This document shows positions 45,615 to 57,100 of a stretch of 64,000 bases of DNA, piece by piece. Below the pieces are notes generated by a model that saw nothing but the letters and a program-made list of their open reading frames with translations, had not been told where the DNA came from and searched no databases. A program made the position numbers and the translations under genes. Positions within the stretch are counted from its first letter, which is position 1; the number at the start of each line of letters is the position of its first letter. This DNA comes from Pedobacter sp. L105 (GTDB lineage: Bacteria; Bacteroidota; Bacteroidia; Sphingobacteriales; Sphingobacteriaceae), in contig NZ_LMUP01000014.1 in assembly GCF_009765875.1 (NCBI RefSeq), forward strand, positions 620,001 to 684,000, read 5' to 3'.

Positions 45615-48600
45615 ATGAATATTTCTACTACTCTCAGGTTTTATTTATCTTTTGCTTTCGTTATCGGTTCAAATCTTGCTTCTGCACAAACCTTTAACCC
45701 ATTAAACCTTTATAGTACTACTCCCCCTACGCCGGAAGTTGCCGCTTTAGGAAAATATGTTACTTCACCGGTTTCTTACTCTACAGGCGTTCCGGACATC
45801 AGCGTCCCATTATACACTGTTGAAAGTGGTAGCCTTAAAATCCCGGTAAGTTTGGCTTACAATGCTTCTGGAATTAAAGTTGAAGAAGTAGCAACATCCG
45901 TAGGATTAGGCTGGTCTTTAAACACAGGGGCTTCTCTCTATCGGGTAATTAGAGGTAAACCAGATGATTTTAACACTACAAATGGTTACATGTACACTTC
46001 AAGAACTGTAAAGTCCATTGTTTCAACAGCAAATAATAGTACAGCAAGAAGTAATGCCTATAATGATATACAATCCGGTGTTTTTGATGGAGAACCAGAT
46101 ATCTACTATTTTTCTGTCATGGGCTATTCCGGTAGGTTCTACTTTGACCAACAGCTTCGCCAATTTGTAATGACACCCAGACAGCGTGTTAAAATAGATT
46201 ACACGGTAAACTCTAATAGTAATATTGATGGTTTTATTTTAACCTTGCCAAACGGTACCAAATGTTATTTCGGTAAATCCAAAGACGGTACCAGGAGTGC
46301 ATATGATAGCTCAGGAAATCAAATGGTCACCTCATTTGGGCTTTCAGGAGTCAGTATCTCACCTTCGGATGATGTCTCTGCCGTCTCAACATGGCAGGTA
46401 ATGGACATTCTCTCGTCTCAAAATGAAGCCATAAGTTACTATTACACCACTGTGCAGGCGACTGATTTTGGTCGCGGAGGTGAAAGAAAGTTCTACGCGG
46501 GTACCAGCGGATGTGCAATTCCAAATAATGAAGTAGCTAGCGGAACTACATATGTCCAGACTTCAACAAAATCTGTCCTGAACAAAATTTCAGGAAACTT
46601 AGTGGATGTGCTTTTTCAGCCTTCACAAACAGCCCGTCAGGATATTGTTGCCGGACCTGGTGAACTGGATAAAATAGTTATTCAAAATAAATCTGCTCAG
46701 ATTTTAAAATCATATATTCTCGGTTTTGACTATTGGATCAGTCCCGCGGAATCTTATAGTTTGCCATTTGCAACCACTTCGCCAACTGTTCAGTCAGTAT
46801 CAACGAAAAGACTGTATCTAAAAAGTGTGACAGAGAGCGACGCCAATGGCAATGTGCTTCCGCCTTATGTGTTTTCTTACAATTCGACGGCAAATCTACC
46901 TAGTCGATTATCATCTGCACAAGACTTTTGGGGTTATTATAATGGCAAGCAAAACGGGATATCTCTAGTTCCTAAAGTTTTAGCAAGCCTGGTCAACTCG
47001 GGTAGTACAGGTTATTTGACTGGAGCTGATCGCACAACTGATACTATTTTTAACCAGGCAAACTTACTTCAAACAATAAAATATCCAACTGGAGGAAGTA
47101 CAACTTATGAATATGAGAGTAATATTGTATCAAAATCTGGTGTAAATGCCAGCACATCCGGCTTTCAATATTCCGGTATGATTGATGCAGCAGCTCTAAT
47201 TTACAAAAGCAATTCGGTTCAACAAGCACAGGATCCAAACCAATATGTTTATAATTTCACTATTGGCAACGTGAATACACCAAATCCTGTTCATATAGTG
47301 ATCCAAAATGCCTGTGCGAATATGAATTCTTTAAGCTGTCCTTTAGGGGTAAGTATCAAAGGTATCACCAATCCCAGCTTTAGTTTAACCGTCAGTGTTG
47401 GTGATATGTCCACCAATCTGCCATCAGGTCAATATAAACTTGTAGCAGAGTTACGGCCAACAGACGCGGTGCCCAATCCAGATTTTACAATAGCCTTAAC
47501 ATGGAGTGAATTTTCTGCAAAACTGGGTCCAAATTCAACTTACGCGGGCGGGGTACGCATCAAAAGAATTACAAAACAGATTGGGACTTCTCCGGCATTG
47601 GTAACATCCTACGCCTATAACTCCTTTGCAAACCCAACCCAAACCAGCGGTCTGATATTTAACTTTCCTGCGTCGGCATTTACAGTGCCCTGCGGATTAA
47701 ATAGTAGTAGTCCTGTGTTGGAAGTATCTTCACAATCGGCGATACCATTGAATTCTTCAGATGGCCAGGTTTTGAGATATACTAATGTTGCTGAATTTTC
47801 TGAAAATGGTTCTACAAAACTTAAATCGGAATATGATTTCGACTGGAACAATGACTACGTATACAGTTATCCGTTTCCCGATAATATTAAAGCCGACTGG
47901 GAGTCTGGCACACTTTTGGAAAAAAGGGATTTTAAAAGCATAAGTGGCACGCAGTATAACCTACTCAACAGAAAGAGCTGGGTGTACAATTCAATGAGCA
48001 GGGCTGTTCGTGATACCATAGGTATGAAGCTAATCAGCTGGGCAACACCAGGTACCTATGGTATCGGCATTGATAAAGCAGTAACAGAGTGGTACTTACC
48101 CCGATCTGAAACAACAATCAGTTATTTATATAATAGTTCAGACCAGCAATTGTCCAGTATAACCGATGCCAAAACGTTTTCCTACAATAAGCAATTTATA
48201 CTTTCCAGAACTGATGGTACAAGTAGTAAAGGAGAACAGATAACGGAAAAATCATATTTCCCGGCCGATTTTAATTCTGTATCTGGATTCAACGTCAATA
48301 ATTTAGTTGCGAATAATATCTTAGAAACCCCTTTAAGGCAGGAAATATCAAGAAACGGGAAATTGACTTCAGGTAGGGTAATGAATTATAATGATGCTGG
48401 ACAGATTATAAATGTTTTCAATTATGAAAATACCAATTTATCTGATACCACAGGGTTAGACCCAAATGTTATTTTGCCCGCTGCGTATTATACGAACCGA
48501 ATCACAAATACTTATAACGCAGGTAGCAGAATTGTATCTGTCCTCAAAGATAATCATGCAACAAAAACCATTTTATGGGGATATAATAATGAATATCCGA

Positions 48601-48908
48601 TCGTTGAAATAGAGAACGCTACTTATAATGATGTTGCAGGTGCTTTAAGTCAGACTGTTATTGATCAATTGCAAACAACTACTGACGACAACCAGATCAG
48701 AAATCAATTGGGTGCCTTACGTACCAAATTATCCAATGCTAAAATTAGTATTTACACCTACAAACCAGGGGTTGGTTTGTCGTCAATTACTGATGCGAAA
48801 GCGCTGACCACCTACTATGAATATGATGCTTTTCAGCGTTTGATGGATATCAAAGATAATGATGGTAACATCATTAAGTATATGGATTATCACTATCAAA
48901 ATCAGTAA
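45615..48908 (+). CDS. RHS locus 2 'A' protein: secreted N-terminal partner of a split RHS system
   Basis: 1097 residues: signal peptide 1-24 (NLASA-Q), then the A-protein signature ALGKYVTSPVSYSTGVPDIS, VSLAYNASGIKVEEVATSVG, LGWSLNTGASLYRV. Later come GYYNGKQNGISLVP, IKYPTGGSTTYEYESN, ILWGYNNEYPIVEIENAT and the terminal YYEYDAFQRLMDIKDNDGNI with YHYQNQ. About 290 residues shorter than the locus 1 A protein because it lacks the helical insert and a late beta domain. The B gene follows 75 bp downstream. Confidence 0.75.
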   Translation: MNISTTLRFYLSFAFVIGSNLASAQTFNPLNLYSTTPPTPEVAALGKYVTSPVSYSTGVPDISVPLYTVESGSLKIPVSLAYNASGIKVEEVATSVGLGWSLNTGASLYRVIRGKPDDFNTTNGYMYTSRTVKSIVSTANNSTARSNAYNDIQSGVFDGEPDIYYFSVMGYSGRFYFDQQLRQFVMTPRQRVKIDYTVNSNSNIDGFILTLPNGTKCYFGKSKDGTRSAYDSSGNQMVTSFGLSGVSISPSDDVSAVSTWQVMDILSSQNEAISYYYTTVQATDFGRGGERKFYAGTSGCAIPNNEVASGTTYVQTSTKSVLNKISGNLVDVLFQPSQTARQDIVAGPGELDKIVIQNKSAQILKSYILGFDYWISPAESYSLPFATTSPTVQSVSTKRLYLKSVTESDANGNVLPPYVFSYNSTANLPSRLSSAQDFWGYYNGKQNGISLVPKVLASLVNSGSTGYLTGADRTTDTIFNQANLLQTIKYPTGGSTTYEYESNIVSKSGVNASTSGFQYSGMIDAAALIYKSNSVQQAQDPNQYVYNFTIGNVNTPNPVHIVIQNACANMNSLSCPLGVSIKGITNPSFSLTVSVGDMSTNLPSGQYKLVAELRPTDAVPNPDFTIALTWSEFSAKLGPNSTYAGGVRIKRITKQIGTSPALVTSYAYNSFANPTQTSGLIFNFPASAFTVPCGLNSSSPVLEVSSQSAIPLNSSDGQVLRYTNVAEFSENGSTKLKSEYDFDWNNDYVYSYPFPDNIKADWESGTLLEKRDFKSISGTQYNLLNRKSWVYNSMSRAVRDTIGMKLISWATPGTYGIGIDKAVTEWYLPRSETTISYLYNSSDQQLSSITDAKTFSYNKQFILSRTDGTSSKGEQITEKSYFPADFNSVSGFNVNNLVANNILETPLRQEISRNGKLTSGRVMNYNDAGQIINVFNYENTNLSDTTGLDPNVILPAAYYTNRITNTYNAGSRIVSVLKDNHATKTILWGYNNEYPIVEIENATYNDVAGALSQTVIDQLQTTTDDNQIRNQLGALRTKLSNAKISIYTYKPGVGLSSITDAKALTTYYEYDAFQRLMDIKDNDGNIIKYMDYHYQNQ

Positions 48909-48983
48909 TATGTCTACGAGACTGGCAACCACCAAAATTTTTTCTATAACCTCCGTCATCATAAGCTGTAATACAACGATCTC

Positions 48984-51900
48984 ATGAAAAAAAACAACTT
49001 ATTATCCTGCCTTTTGGCAATTGCACTTAATACCTTATCCTTTTGTTCCTATGCCCAAACAAACCTTTCGTTCAGTAGTTATTCAAATCAAACCGAAATC
49101 AAATCTAATGGCAGCATCACTTTGCTGCCTGGATTTACGGTACCCTCGGGTAGCACTGTGCGGATCTATATCGAAACTGTACCAACAGGCCCTTTTGCCA
49201 GTCAGCCAAGTGCTACTCAGAATTATGTGAGTACAAAGCTATTTAAGATTTCAGGCGTAACTGCTGCAAGTGTTGCCAGTGCACATGCTGCAGCTGAAGT
49301 GAACCAGACGATACAATATCTCGATGGTCTGGCAAGGCCCATGCAAAATGTTGATGTTCAAGCCAGTCCCAGCTTTAAAGATTTAGTTCAGCCAATAACA
49401 TACGATGCTTTCGGCCGTGAAAATTTAAAATATGAACCCTATGCTTTACAGGATCCGAGTAATGGTACTTTTCGGAGTTCCGGAATAAATGAACAAAGTA
49501 GCTTTTTTAGTGCCCCTACGGCAGGCATTCAAGCTACCTCATACCCATTTAGTGAGACAGTTTTTGAAAACTCACCTTTGAGTCGCGTTTTACAACAAGG
49601 TGCCCAGGGATCATCATGGCAGGTATCACAAGGCCATACAGATCAAATTGAATACGCAACCAACGTCGCCAACGAGGTTAAATTATGGTCTATATCCGGT
49701 ACCACTGCTTCGGGCACAGCATATTATGATGCTGGCAGGCTCTATAAAACCGTTACCAGAGATCAAAATGTTAGCAGAACGCTAAAAGGAGGTAGTGTTG
49801 AAGAATTTAAAGATGTTGAAGGTCATATAGTCTTGAAAAGATATTGGCAAACAGAGACTACCAGTCTAAGTACATATTACATTTACAGTGTTCTGGGTAA
49901 CCTCCAATATGTTTTGCCACCAGCCGTAAATGAAAATGGGCCATCAAGCTTAAGTACATTTGGCGAAGGAGATGATAGTTTTAACAAATATATATACGGT
50001 TATCACTATGATGGCAGAAACCGTGTGATCGAAAAAAAGATTCCGGGAAAAGCCTGGGAGTATTTTGTCTATAACCAATTAGATCAATTGGTGTTGAGCC
50101 AGGACGGTGTACAACATGCCAAATCAACTCCAGAATGGAACTTTATTAAGTACGATCCACTTGGACGCGTAATTATCAGCGGATTATATACAAGTGCGGC
50201 TTCGGCGTCCAGCCTTCTGGATTCTGTAAATAATGCAGCTTTATGGGAAACGGCCCAAAGCGGGGGAATAGGTTATACAAGCCTGGCTTTCCCCCGAACA
50301 GCAGGTGATAATTATCAAATCAATTATTATGATAATTATAATTTCCCTAATGCAAGCAACTACAGTTTTACCGGAGGCAGCAGCCAGACCATGACTTTAT
50401 TAACCGGTAAATTAACACGGGTAATTGGTACGACAACTATGCTCCAGGACATCAATTACTATGATTCTAGAGCCAGGCTGATAAAGAATTTTCACCAGCA
50501 TTACCTGGGTGGAGGAAGCTCAGTTCCCAATTATGATGAGACCACCAATACGTACGACTTTTCTGGCGAACTGTTGTTGAGCAGCCGTGACCATCATGCA
50601 AATAACGCCGTTTTAACCATTAGCACAAGGATGGAATATGATCATCAGGGTAGGTTGGTAAACACTTATAAAAATATAAATAGCCAGGGAGAAATACTGC
50701 TGAGTAAAAACACCTACAATGAGATAGGACAATTACAGCAGAAATCATTGCACAATGGTTTACAAAATACCAGCTATACCTATAATGAGAGGGGGTGGCT
50801 GAAATCATTAACAAGTAATGAGTTTAGTGAGCGTCTTAATTATGAGGATGGTACTGTTGCACAATGGAATGGAAACATCTCTGGTCAGAGTTGGGGCACG
50901 GCTACCACTCTTCCCAATGTTTTTACTTATGGTTATGATTTACTCAACCGGTTAAGTTCGGCAAATAGTACCGGTGTTGTAATGGGCGAATCAATTAGTT
51001 ATGATTTTAATGGCAACATCGCACAATTAACGCGCGATGGCACTACGGGAACGTACAATTATAGTGGAAACCAGTTGAGCGGAATAACGGGAGGGCTGGC
51101 TACAAGTTCTTATAGTTACGATAATAATGGTAATGCTATTACTGATGGAAGGAATGGTGTTTCATTTGGATATAATTACTTGAATCTTCCTCAATCGGTA
51201 TCTAAGAGTGGATTGGCAATGACCTATGTCTATGATGCCTCTGGCAATAAACTTCAAAAAATCAGCAATACTGCCAAAACAGATTATATTAATGGAATTC
51301 AGTATTCAGCTGGGCAAATTGATTTTATTCAGACAGAAGAAGGGTTAGCTCGAAATAACAGTGGAACGTACAGTTATGAATATAACCTCTCTGATCACCT
51401 GGGTAATACTCGATTAAGTTTTTACAAGAATCCAGTGAACGGAAACCTGGAGGTTCTTCAGCAGGATGATTATTATGCTTTTGGGTTAAGAAAGTCTGCA
51501 AAGAATGGTGTTAATAAGTATCTTTACAATAAGAAGGAGTTGCAGGAAGAGTTAGGGCAATATGATTACGGGGCAAGGTTCTATGATCCAGTGATTGGAA
51601 GATGGAACGTGGTTGATCCTAAAGCAGAATTAGGTAGAAGATTTTCTCCTTATGTCTATGGTAATAATAATCCAATCAGGTTTGTTGATCAGGACGGGAA
51701 GAAAGCAGATGATATAACAATTTATGGCATTGATGCTGAAACTAAGAAACAAGCCCCTCTTGTTGTTGTAAAAACAGATCAATATGATATAAAACAATAT
51801 ACTAACCTTTCAGCTTCGGCAAAAACTGACCCTCTAACGGTAGATTTAAGAGATGTAGATCTTAAGCCATCAGGAGCAGATGCTTATATGGTTCAGGCAG

Positions 51901-52319
51901 GAGTTGATTTTGCTTTTGGAGGTGGTACTGGTGGGGCTTTGCAAATGGTGTTTATAAATAAAGGGGACGACCAAGGTATATATTTCTATCAGCCTTCTAC
52001 AATAGATAGAAACATGGGATTAAACTTGTCAGCTGGTATCGCTGCAGGTAATATAGATTTTAATGAAAATAGCGGGAAACCACTTACGAGAGATACTTTT
52101 GAAGGTAAGTCACAAGGAGTGTCTTTTGGGGCCGGACCTTTTGGCGCCACGTTTATCGACTCATATACAAATGGAAAATGGAATGTAAATCAAAAGGGGG
52201 TTACAACCCTTTATTCCGGCAGTTTGGCTTCTTACGGTGGCGGGGGGCAAGTGGGTGCGCAATATTCGTTTACCGAATCTAAAATTATCAGAGGATGGTC
52301 AATTCCATTTAAAAAATAG
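48984..52319 (+). CDS. RHS locus 2 'B' protein with a glycine-rich C-terminal tip
   Basis: 1111 residues: signal peptide to about 24 (CSYA-Q), DUF6443-type segment (QYLDGLARPMQNVDVQAS, AFGRENLKYEPYA), YD repeats, HLGNTRLSFYKNP, core YDYGARFYDPVIGRWNVVDP (about 860) and PIRFVDQDGKK (DQDG instead of DPDG). The tip (about 205 residues) is glycine-rich with amphipathic strands (VDFAFGGGTGGALQMVFINK, LNLSAGIAAGNIDFN, VSFGAGPFGATFID, ASYGGGGQVGAQYSF). This could suit a membrane-inserting or beta-barrel-like effector, but no named toxin family is recognised. Immunity candidate 4 bases downstream. Confidence 0.78.
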   Translation: MKKNNLLSCLLAIALNTLSFCSYAQTNLSFSSYSNQTEIKSNGSITLLPGFTVPSGSTVRIYIETVPTGPFASQPSATQNYVSTKLFKISGVTAASVASAHAAAEVNQTIQYLDGLARPMQNVDVQASPSFKDLVQPITYDAFGRENLKYEPYALQDPSNGTFRSSGINEQSSFFSAPTAGIQATSYPFSETVFENSPLSRVLQQGAQGSSWQVSQGHTDQIEYATNVANEVKLWSISGTTASGTAYYDAGRLYKTVTRDQNVSRTLKGGSVEEFKDVEGHIVLKRYWQTETTSLSTYYIYSVLGNLQYVLPPAVNENGPSSLSTFGEGDDSFNKYIYGYHYDGRNRVIEKKIPGKAWEYFVYNQLDQLVLSQDGVQHAKSTPEWNFIKYDPLGRVIISGLYTSAASASSLLDSVNNAALWETAQSGGIGYTSLAFPRTAGDNYQINYYDNYNFPNASNYSFTGGSSQTMTLLTGKLTRVIGTTTMLQDINYYDSRARLIKNFHQHYLGGGSSVPNYDETTNTYDFSGELLLSSRDHHANNAVLTISTRMEYDHQGRLVNTYKNINSQGEILLSKNTYNEIGQLQQKSLHNGLQNTSYTYNERGWLKSLTSNEFSERLNYEDGTVAQWNGNISGQSWGTATTLPNVFTYGYDLLNRLSSANSTGVVMGESISYDFNGNIAQLTRDGTTGTYNYSGNQLSGITGGLATSSYSYDNNGNAITDGRNGVSFGYNYLNLPQSVSKSGLAMTYVYDASGNKLQKISNTAKTDYINGIQYSAGQIDFIQTEEGLARNNSGTYSYEYNLSDHLGNTRLSFYKNPVNGNLEVLQQDDYYAFGLRKSAKNGVNKYLYNKKELQEELGQYDYGARFYDPVIGRWNVVDPKAELGRRFSPYVYGNNNPIRFVDQDGKKADDITIYGIDAETKKQAPLVVVKTDQYDIKQYTNLSASAKTDPLTVDLRDVDLKPSGADAYMVQAGVDFAFGGGTGGALQMVFINKGDDQGIYFYQPSTIDRNMGLNLSAGIAAGNIDFNENSGKPLTRDTFEGKSQGVSFGAGPFGATFIDSYTNGKWNVNQKGVTTLYSGSLASYGGGGQVGAQYSFTESKIIRGWSIPFKK

Positions 52320-52323
52320 AATT

Positions 52324-52755
52324 ATGTTAAGAAGAAGAATACTTTTATGTATAGCTATTTTATTAGGGTTTTCATTATATTATTTTGTATTTAGAGCAGG
52401 TTCGGCAAGAGAATTAGATATTATTAACTTCCCCTGGGATAGAGTATCGGCTTTTGAGGTTTCCGATAGAGGTATATTTGGGAACAAAAAGCTTAGAATA
52501 ACTGATCCTGACAGTATATTATATATTCGTAAAATGATACTAAAATCAACGAAAGTCAGCTTTAATAGTATCAACTTTAAGTCTAGTATGGGACATTGTA
52601 CAGTTGAAATAATCTATAATGATGGTAAGAAAGATAATCTTGAGTTGTCTAATACTAGTGAACCAGGAGGTATCTTAAGTTCAGGGGACTATTATTATCG
52701 TAATGATGATTTTTTGAAGGAAATAATATGGCAACTTAAATCCACTTACAGGTAG
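52324..52755 (+). CDS. Putative immunity protein for RHS locus 2 (membrane-anchored)
   Basis: 143 residues from the ATG at 52324; the longer frame starting at 52237 overlaps the toxin gene and is rejected. One N-terminal membrane helix (about 5-22, ILLCIAILLGFSLYYFVF) and a soluble domain (NFPWDRVSAFEVSDRGIFGN, MGHCTVEIIYNDGKKDNLEL). No family recognised. Position directly after the RHS tip supports immunity. A membrane anchor is also seen in the immunity candidate of locus 1. Confidence 0.5.
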   Translation: MLRRRILLCIAILLGFSLYYFVFRAGSARELDIINFPWDRVSAFEVSDRGIFGNKKLRITDPDSILYIRKMILKSTKVSFNSINFKSSMGHCTVEIIYNDGKKDNLELSNTSEPGGILSSGDYYYRNDDFLKEIIWQLKSTYR

Positions 52756-52788
52756 TGGATAAATTTTGAAAGCCATAATTACCAACAA

Positions 52789-52817
52789 TAAAGCCTGATA
52801 AATTGAGCCAGGCTTTA
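52789..52817. terminator. Hairpin terminator after RHS locus 2
   Basis: A 9-bp stem (taaagcctg with caggcttta) and an 11-base loop, followed by an AT-rich run. It lies 34 bp after the immunity stop, the expected place for the locus terminator. Confidence 0.7.
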
Positions 52818-52929
52818 TTATATATATCCGTTTATGAAGCTTATTGGTGTGTTTTATAATCTGCAATTTGTGTACCCCAAAAATCCGTTGCCTTCGCTTT
52901 TGCCGAAGTAGAACAAAAGATCGCAATTT

Positions 52930-53206
52930 GGTTGTTGATTTCAATGCCGCCATTTTGTTGTTAAAAAAATCCTTGAACTTTTTTTTGTGAGCATGATATC
53001 AATGATCTTAAAGGCCACCGTGCGGTCTTCCGCATCGAGCTAATTGATCAGGTTGACCTGTTCAAAATTAGCCTTGTCCTGAATGATGATCTCTAAAGGC
53101 TGACTGTCAAAATACAATACCTGGTCAATGGTCATGACGAAGTACCCGGCAAAGCATTCCAGTTCATCAATGGCAATATCACATGTATGTTCTCCGCCTT
53201 TTAGCA
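52930..53206 (-). pseudogene. XRE-type regulator, C-terminal remnant
   Basis: Reading the minus strand gives TIDQVLYFDSQPLEIIIQDK, ANFEQVNLIN-stop-LDAEDRTVAFKIID, IMLTKK, then a one-base slip in an A run to KFKDFFNNKMAALKSTT. This is the tail pattern of Bacteroidota XRE regulators (compare VDQLEEKEKTAFFSILDALV in the remnant at 23498). The helix-turn-helix is gone, and an in-frame stop and a frameshift confirm decay. Convergent with RHS locus 2. Confidence 0.6.
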
Positions 53207-53422
53207 GTTTATTATAACGGCGATCTTAGTGTTTATAAACATGATAATAACGCTGATGGAAATGCGTCTATGAAAGAGAATATAGATAAGAGGCATGAGA
53301 AGTCTACTTCTGCTGGTGGTGAGAAGATGAGGAAGACGAAATTTTGGGATGATGGAATTGATTTTATTCACTCATCTGCGGAAATTAAGATCTTTCGCTT
53401 ACAGCCGGAATTTCGCATTTAA
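53205..53422 (+). pseudogene. Possible RHS-tip remnant
   Basis: An open frame reading YYNGDLSVYKHDNNADGNAS, MKENIDKRHEKSTSAGGEKM and ending shortly after. The phrase style resembles the polar tips and immunity-flanking pieces of RHS loci, but it has no core motif, no start of its own and no partner. It abuts the XRE remnant, so this region is a recombination scar behind RHS locus 2. Function is unlikely. Confidence 0.35.
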
Positions 53423-54110
53423 TTAGGAGATTTGATTTGAAAAACAGGGTTCTTTAGCAGAAGATGGAGTAATGACAAAAAAGTTACTTGATGGATCTTA
53501 TGCGTCCTTAAGAAAAGTGTTTATGATGTTTAACCGGCCTTAGTTATTATCAAGCACACGCTTTAAACAAAAAGGTGAATTTTAATTGTTTGTTTTATCG
53601 GCAATAAAATCTTTGTTAAGATAATCTAATTTTTAATCCTATTTTAATGTGCTAATTGTCTGTCTAGGCCACTTTTACAATGTTTAATCATTCAATATAT
53701 TTTCAAAAAAGTAATTTTATTTTTAAAAATAGAATTATTAGAGTGATGACTGCAAATTTTTTGTAACATTACTATATCATTTTAAATTTTTACATATTTA
53801 ATATATCTAATTAAATTACTAATTATCATATATTTAAATCGAATTAACATTGAAACTAAAATAACGTCTCTCCAGTAATTGTTAAATTGAATTCAACTCA
53901 AACGAATTCATTTTTAATCTCTTATCTGCGGTTTTTTAATTGATAATGCCGTATTCCCAAATGTTTAAATTTCTGTAAGTGATTTGATTACAATTTAACT
54001 GTAATTATTTTCTATTGCATAACCGTGGTCTGGATGTATTCAGATCATAGTAGGATTTGGAACGAATTGTACCCAACTAACAAGCGCTATACTAAAATTA
54101 AATCCAGCAG
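53423..54110. other. AT-rich gene-free region with a conserved leader
   Basis: 688 bp without a credible gene. The first 400 bp show nothing recognisable. The stretch at 53839-53956 matches a block upstream of the fiber remnant at 63108 and is listed separately. Confidence 0.6.
53839..53956 (+). promoter_or_regulatory. Conserved leader element, copy 1 (before RHS locus 3)
   Basis: Two well-conserved blocks at matching spacing: tcgaattaacatt...acgtctct at the left and gcggtttttta...aatgccgtattc at the right, 118 bp in all. The second copy is at 62855-62973 (119 bp). Both copies end about 135-155 bp before an ATG of an exported-protein gene. It may be a promoter with an untranslated leader or a regulator site. 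The blocks are conserved in a region that is otherwise diverged. Confidence 0.6.
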
Positions 54111-57100
54111 ATGAAACAAATTTTATTAACTGTCTCTCTTATTTTAATTGTACTCAAATTGAGTGCTCAGAACAATATCCAATTTCAGAATGTGATACCG
54201 GTGAGCACCGTTGCTCCTAATGCAGCTATCCTGGGCAGGTTTGGAAACATCCCTGTGAGTTATGCCACGGGGATTCCTTCGGTTACCATCCCCCTTTATG
54301 AAATCAATATCGGCAAGATTAAACTTCCTTTATCGTTGGACTATCATGGCGGAGGGGTTCGGGTAGATGAAGTTGCTTCCAGCGTAGGTACGAGCTGGGC
54401 ATTGAGCGGTATTCCGATTATCTCCAGAAATATGATCGGGTTGCCGGATGAAAACTCCGGTGGGTATTTATCTTCACCCTCTCTAGATTCTTTGTACAAT
54501 TATTACCAGGGTTTTAATTATGGAACTACCAAGGATTTAGTTTATGCACAATATATTTTTGACGATAGGGATAGCAAGGTGGAGACTGAGCCGGATGTGT
54601 TTTCATACACATTGAACGGCACAAGCGGAAAATTTATGCACAGGCGAAATGGTTCAATTATACAAATACCTGTCACCAATAATCGTATTGAAGCAACATC
54701 GGGCAATAATTTTAAAATCACTGACGAAAATGGAATGGTCTACTACTTTGACCAGCAGGAAACTACACAGATGATTACCCAGTCGGCCACTGGTCCGGGT
54801 ACTTATGTTAGTTCCTGGCACGTTTCAAAGATTATTGACCAAAGCTTACAGGATACTGTTTCTCTTATTTATTCTGCCCGTGGAGCAAATCAGAATACCG
54901 AGCATTCCTATAATTTCAGCTATATTCTTGGTGATAGGCCTGATTCGGAGGAAGATGCCGCGACCAACGTTGATGCCAGCGGAGAAAATTCATCTATTCA
55001 GACCACTGCACATTATGAGATTTATCCTACTGAAATTGATTGGCGCGGAGGAAAACTAACGTTTATCAATGTGAGGGACCGCACTGACAGACCTAGTAAT
55101 GGTAGACTGGACAGTGTAAAGGTATATGCTAAACAAAATGGATTATACCAGTTAATTAAAAGTACAAAATTATATCAGTCTTATTTTTATAGTAACCCGG
55201 TCTCAGGTGCCACCGCAGATTACCGAAACTACCGGTTGCGGCTGGATTCTGTCGCTTACCTGGATGTGAAGGGTATGCTATCACCCCAAAAATATGTGAT
55301 GACTTATAATAACAGTCCAATTGCGCCCAATGAGTCTTTTGGCCAGGATACCTGGGGTTATAACAATGGACAGTTCAATAATCTTTCCATGATGCCTAAA
55401 CAGAGTGTTTTATGGAAAGGGATATATAAAACTATAGGAGAAGCCAACATGGACCCCGATTCTGTCGGTACCTATATCCAGGCTTGCATGTTACAATCGA
55501 TTAAGTATCCAACTAAAGGCCAGAGTGTATTTACTTTTGAACCTCACCGTTATCCCTTAAATTATCAAACTTATCAACAGCAATCGGTTAGTTGTGATGC
55601 CTCTGGAACTCTCCAGTCTACCAATAGTACTACCTTTACTGTTGCGGCTAATCAAACTTCTTTCAACTACCAGGCAAGTTTTAGCAATTATAACTATCCG
55701 GATGTTTCACAAGTACCGATGACACAAATGCTGGATATAACTACTGGCAGCACTACCCCAATATTCAGGGTGACTGGTTCAATTCCTGCAGGTACGGTGG
55801 TTAATGTGCCTCCTACAGCTATAACATTGATTGCTAATCACCAATATACGATTACGACAAATATTTATACCACCACAAATGCTAATGTAAAGGCTACCTG
55901 CCAGGTTACCTGGTCTGTTCCTATCAGTGGTACCGTGACAAAAACAGGTGGCGGACTAAGGGTAAGCTCTATTACCAACTATGATCTAAACGGAAATTTT
56001 ATTAATAAAGAGAGTTATCAATATGGTAATAATGGTGCGGGGACATTGCTTACCGATGCCGCTTTTATGCAGGTAAACGCTGAAAATACTTTTTTTCAAA
56101 TCGGTTCAAATTTTAATCCTCTTGGTTGCCAGCAGTTTAGAGGTGATGCGTCTATTAATTATTTAAACAGAAGTGTTTACCCTGTCAGCCAGTTTAGCGG
56201 TAGTCCTATTGTTTATGGAACTGTGACTAAAAGCGATATTAATGCAGCGGGAACCCCTAATGGTAAAACTGTTTTTACCTATAGTGTTTTTGGTGACCAG
56301 GCAAGTAGTATTCCATCTGATAATGGGAATATAGGTCCATGGCTCATTTCGAATCCCTGGAAAAACGGGATTTTAGGCTCTGAAAAGAGCTATAAGATAT
56401 TGGGTACAGTCTATAGCCCTGTGAGCAGTAAAGAATACACTTACCAAATCTTACGTACGGACACGTTGACCAGTCTTAAAATCAAACCTTTGTATATTAA
56501 GATGACAGGTGGCTGTGAAATTTATGGCGATACGATCAATACAAGATCTAATCAGGGAGAATTTTTTATTACCAAATTTCCGACATATACCGGGGCTATG
56601 CTCATGACTAGTGAATTGGATACTACTTATGACACTTCAGGCAATACAGTGGCCATGCTGCATAATTATTACTATGATGACCTGACACATATTTTACCTA
56701 CCCGTAAAGAACTGATCAATAGTAAAGGGGATGATCTGGTTGATGTCATGCAATATCCGCATAACCTGGCTGCCGGAGGCAACGTTTACCAGACCATGCT
56801 CAACCGGAATATGGTGGCACCGGTAGTAGCTACCCAGCAGCTGAAGAATGGTAACCAGCTCAGTTCTTCTGCCATAAATTACAAAGACTGGTTTGGTAAC
56901 GGCAACTTGTTGCTGCCTCAAAATGCAACCAAACAAATTACAGGGGGACGGCCAGATACACTGGTCAGGTTTAATCAGTTTGATCTTTATGGCAACATTT
57001 TGCAGCAGCAAAAAACAGTGGCCCCATATGCTGCCTACCAATGGGGGTATAACAGTCAGTACCCTGTAGCAACTGCAGTGAATGCCAGCAGTAATGATAT

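Noticed and set aside
52237..52323. Early start for the immunity candidate of RHS locus 2
   Set aside because: It would overlap the toxin tip by more than 80 bp, and the ATG at 52324 gives a normal membrane anchor.
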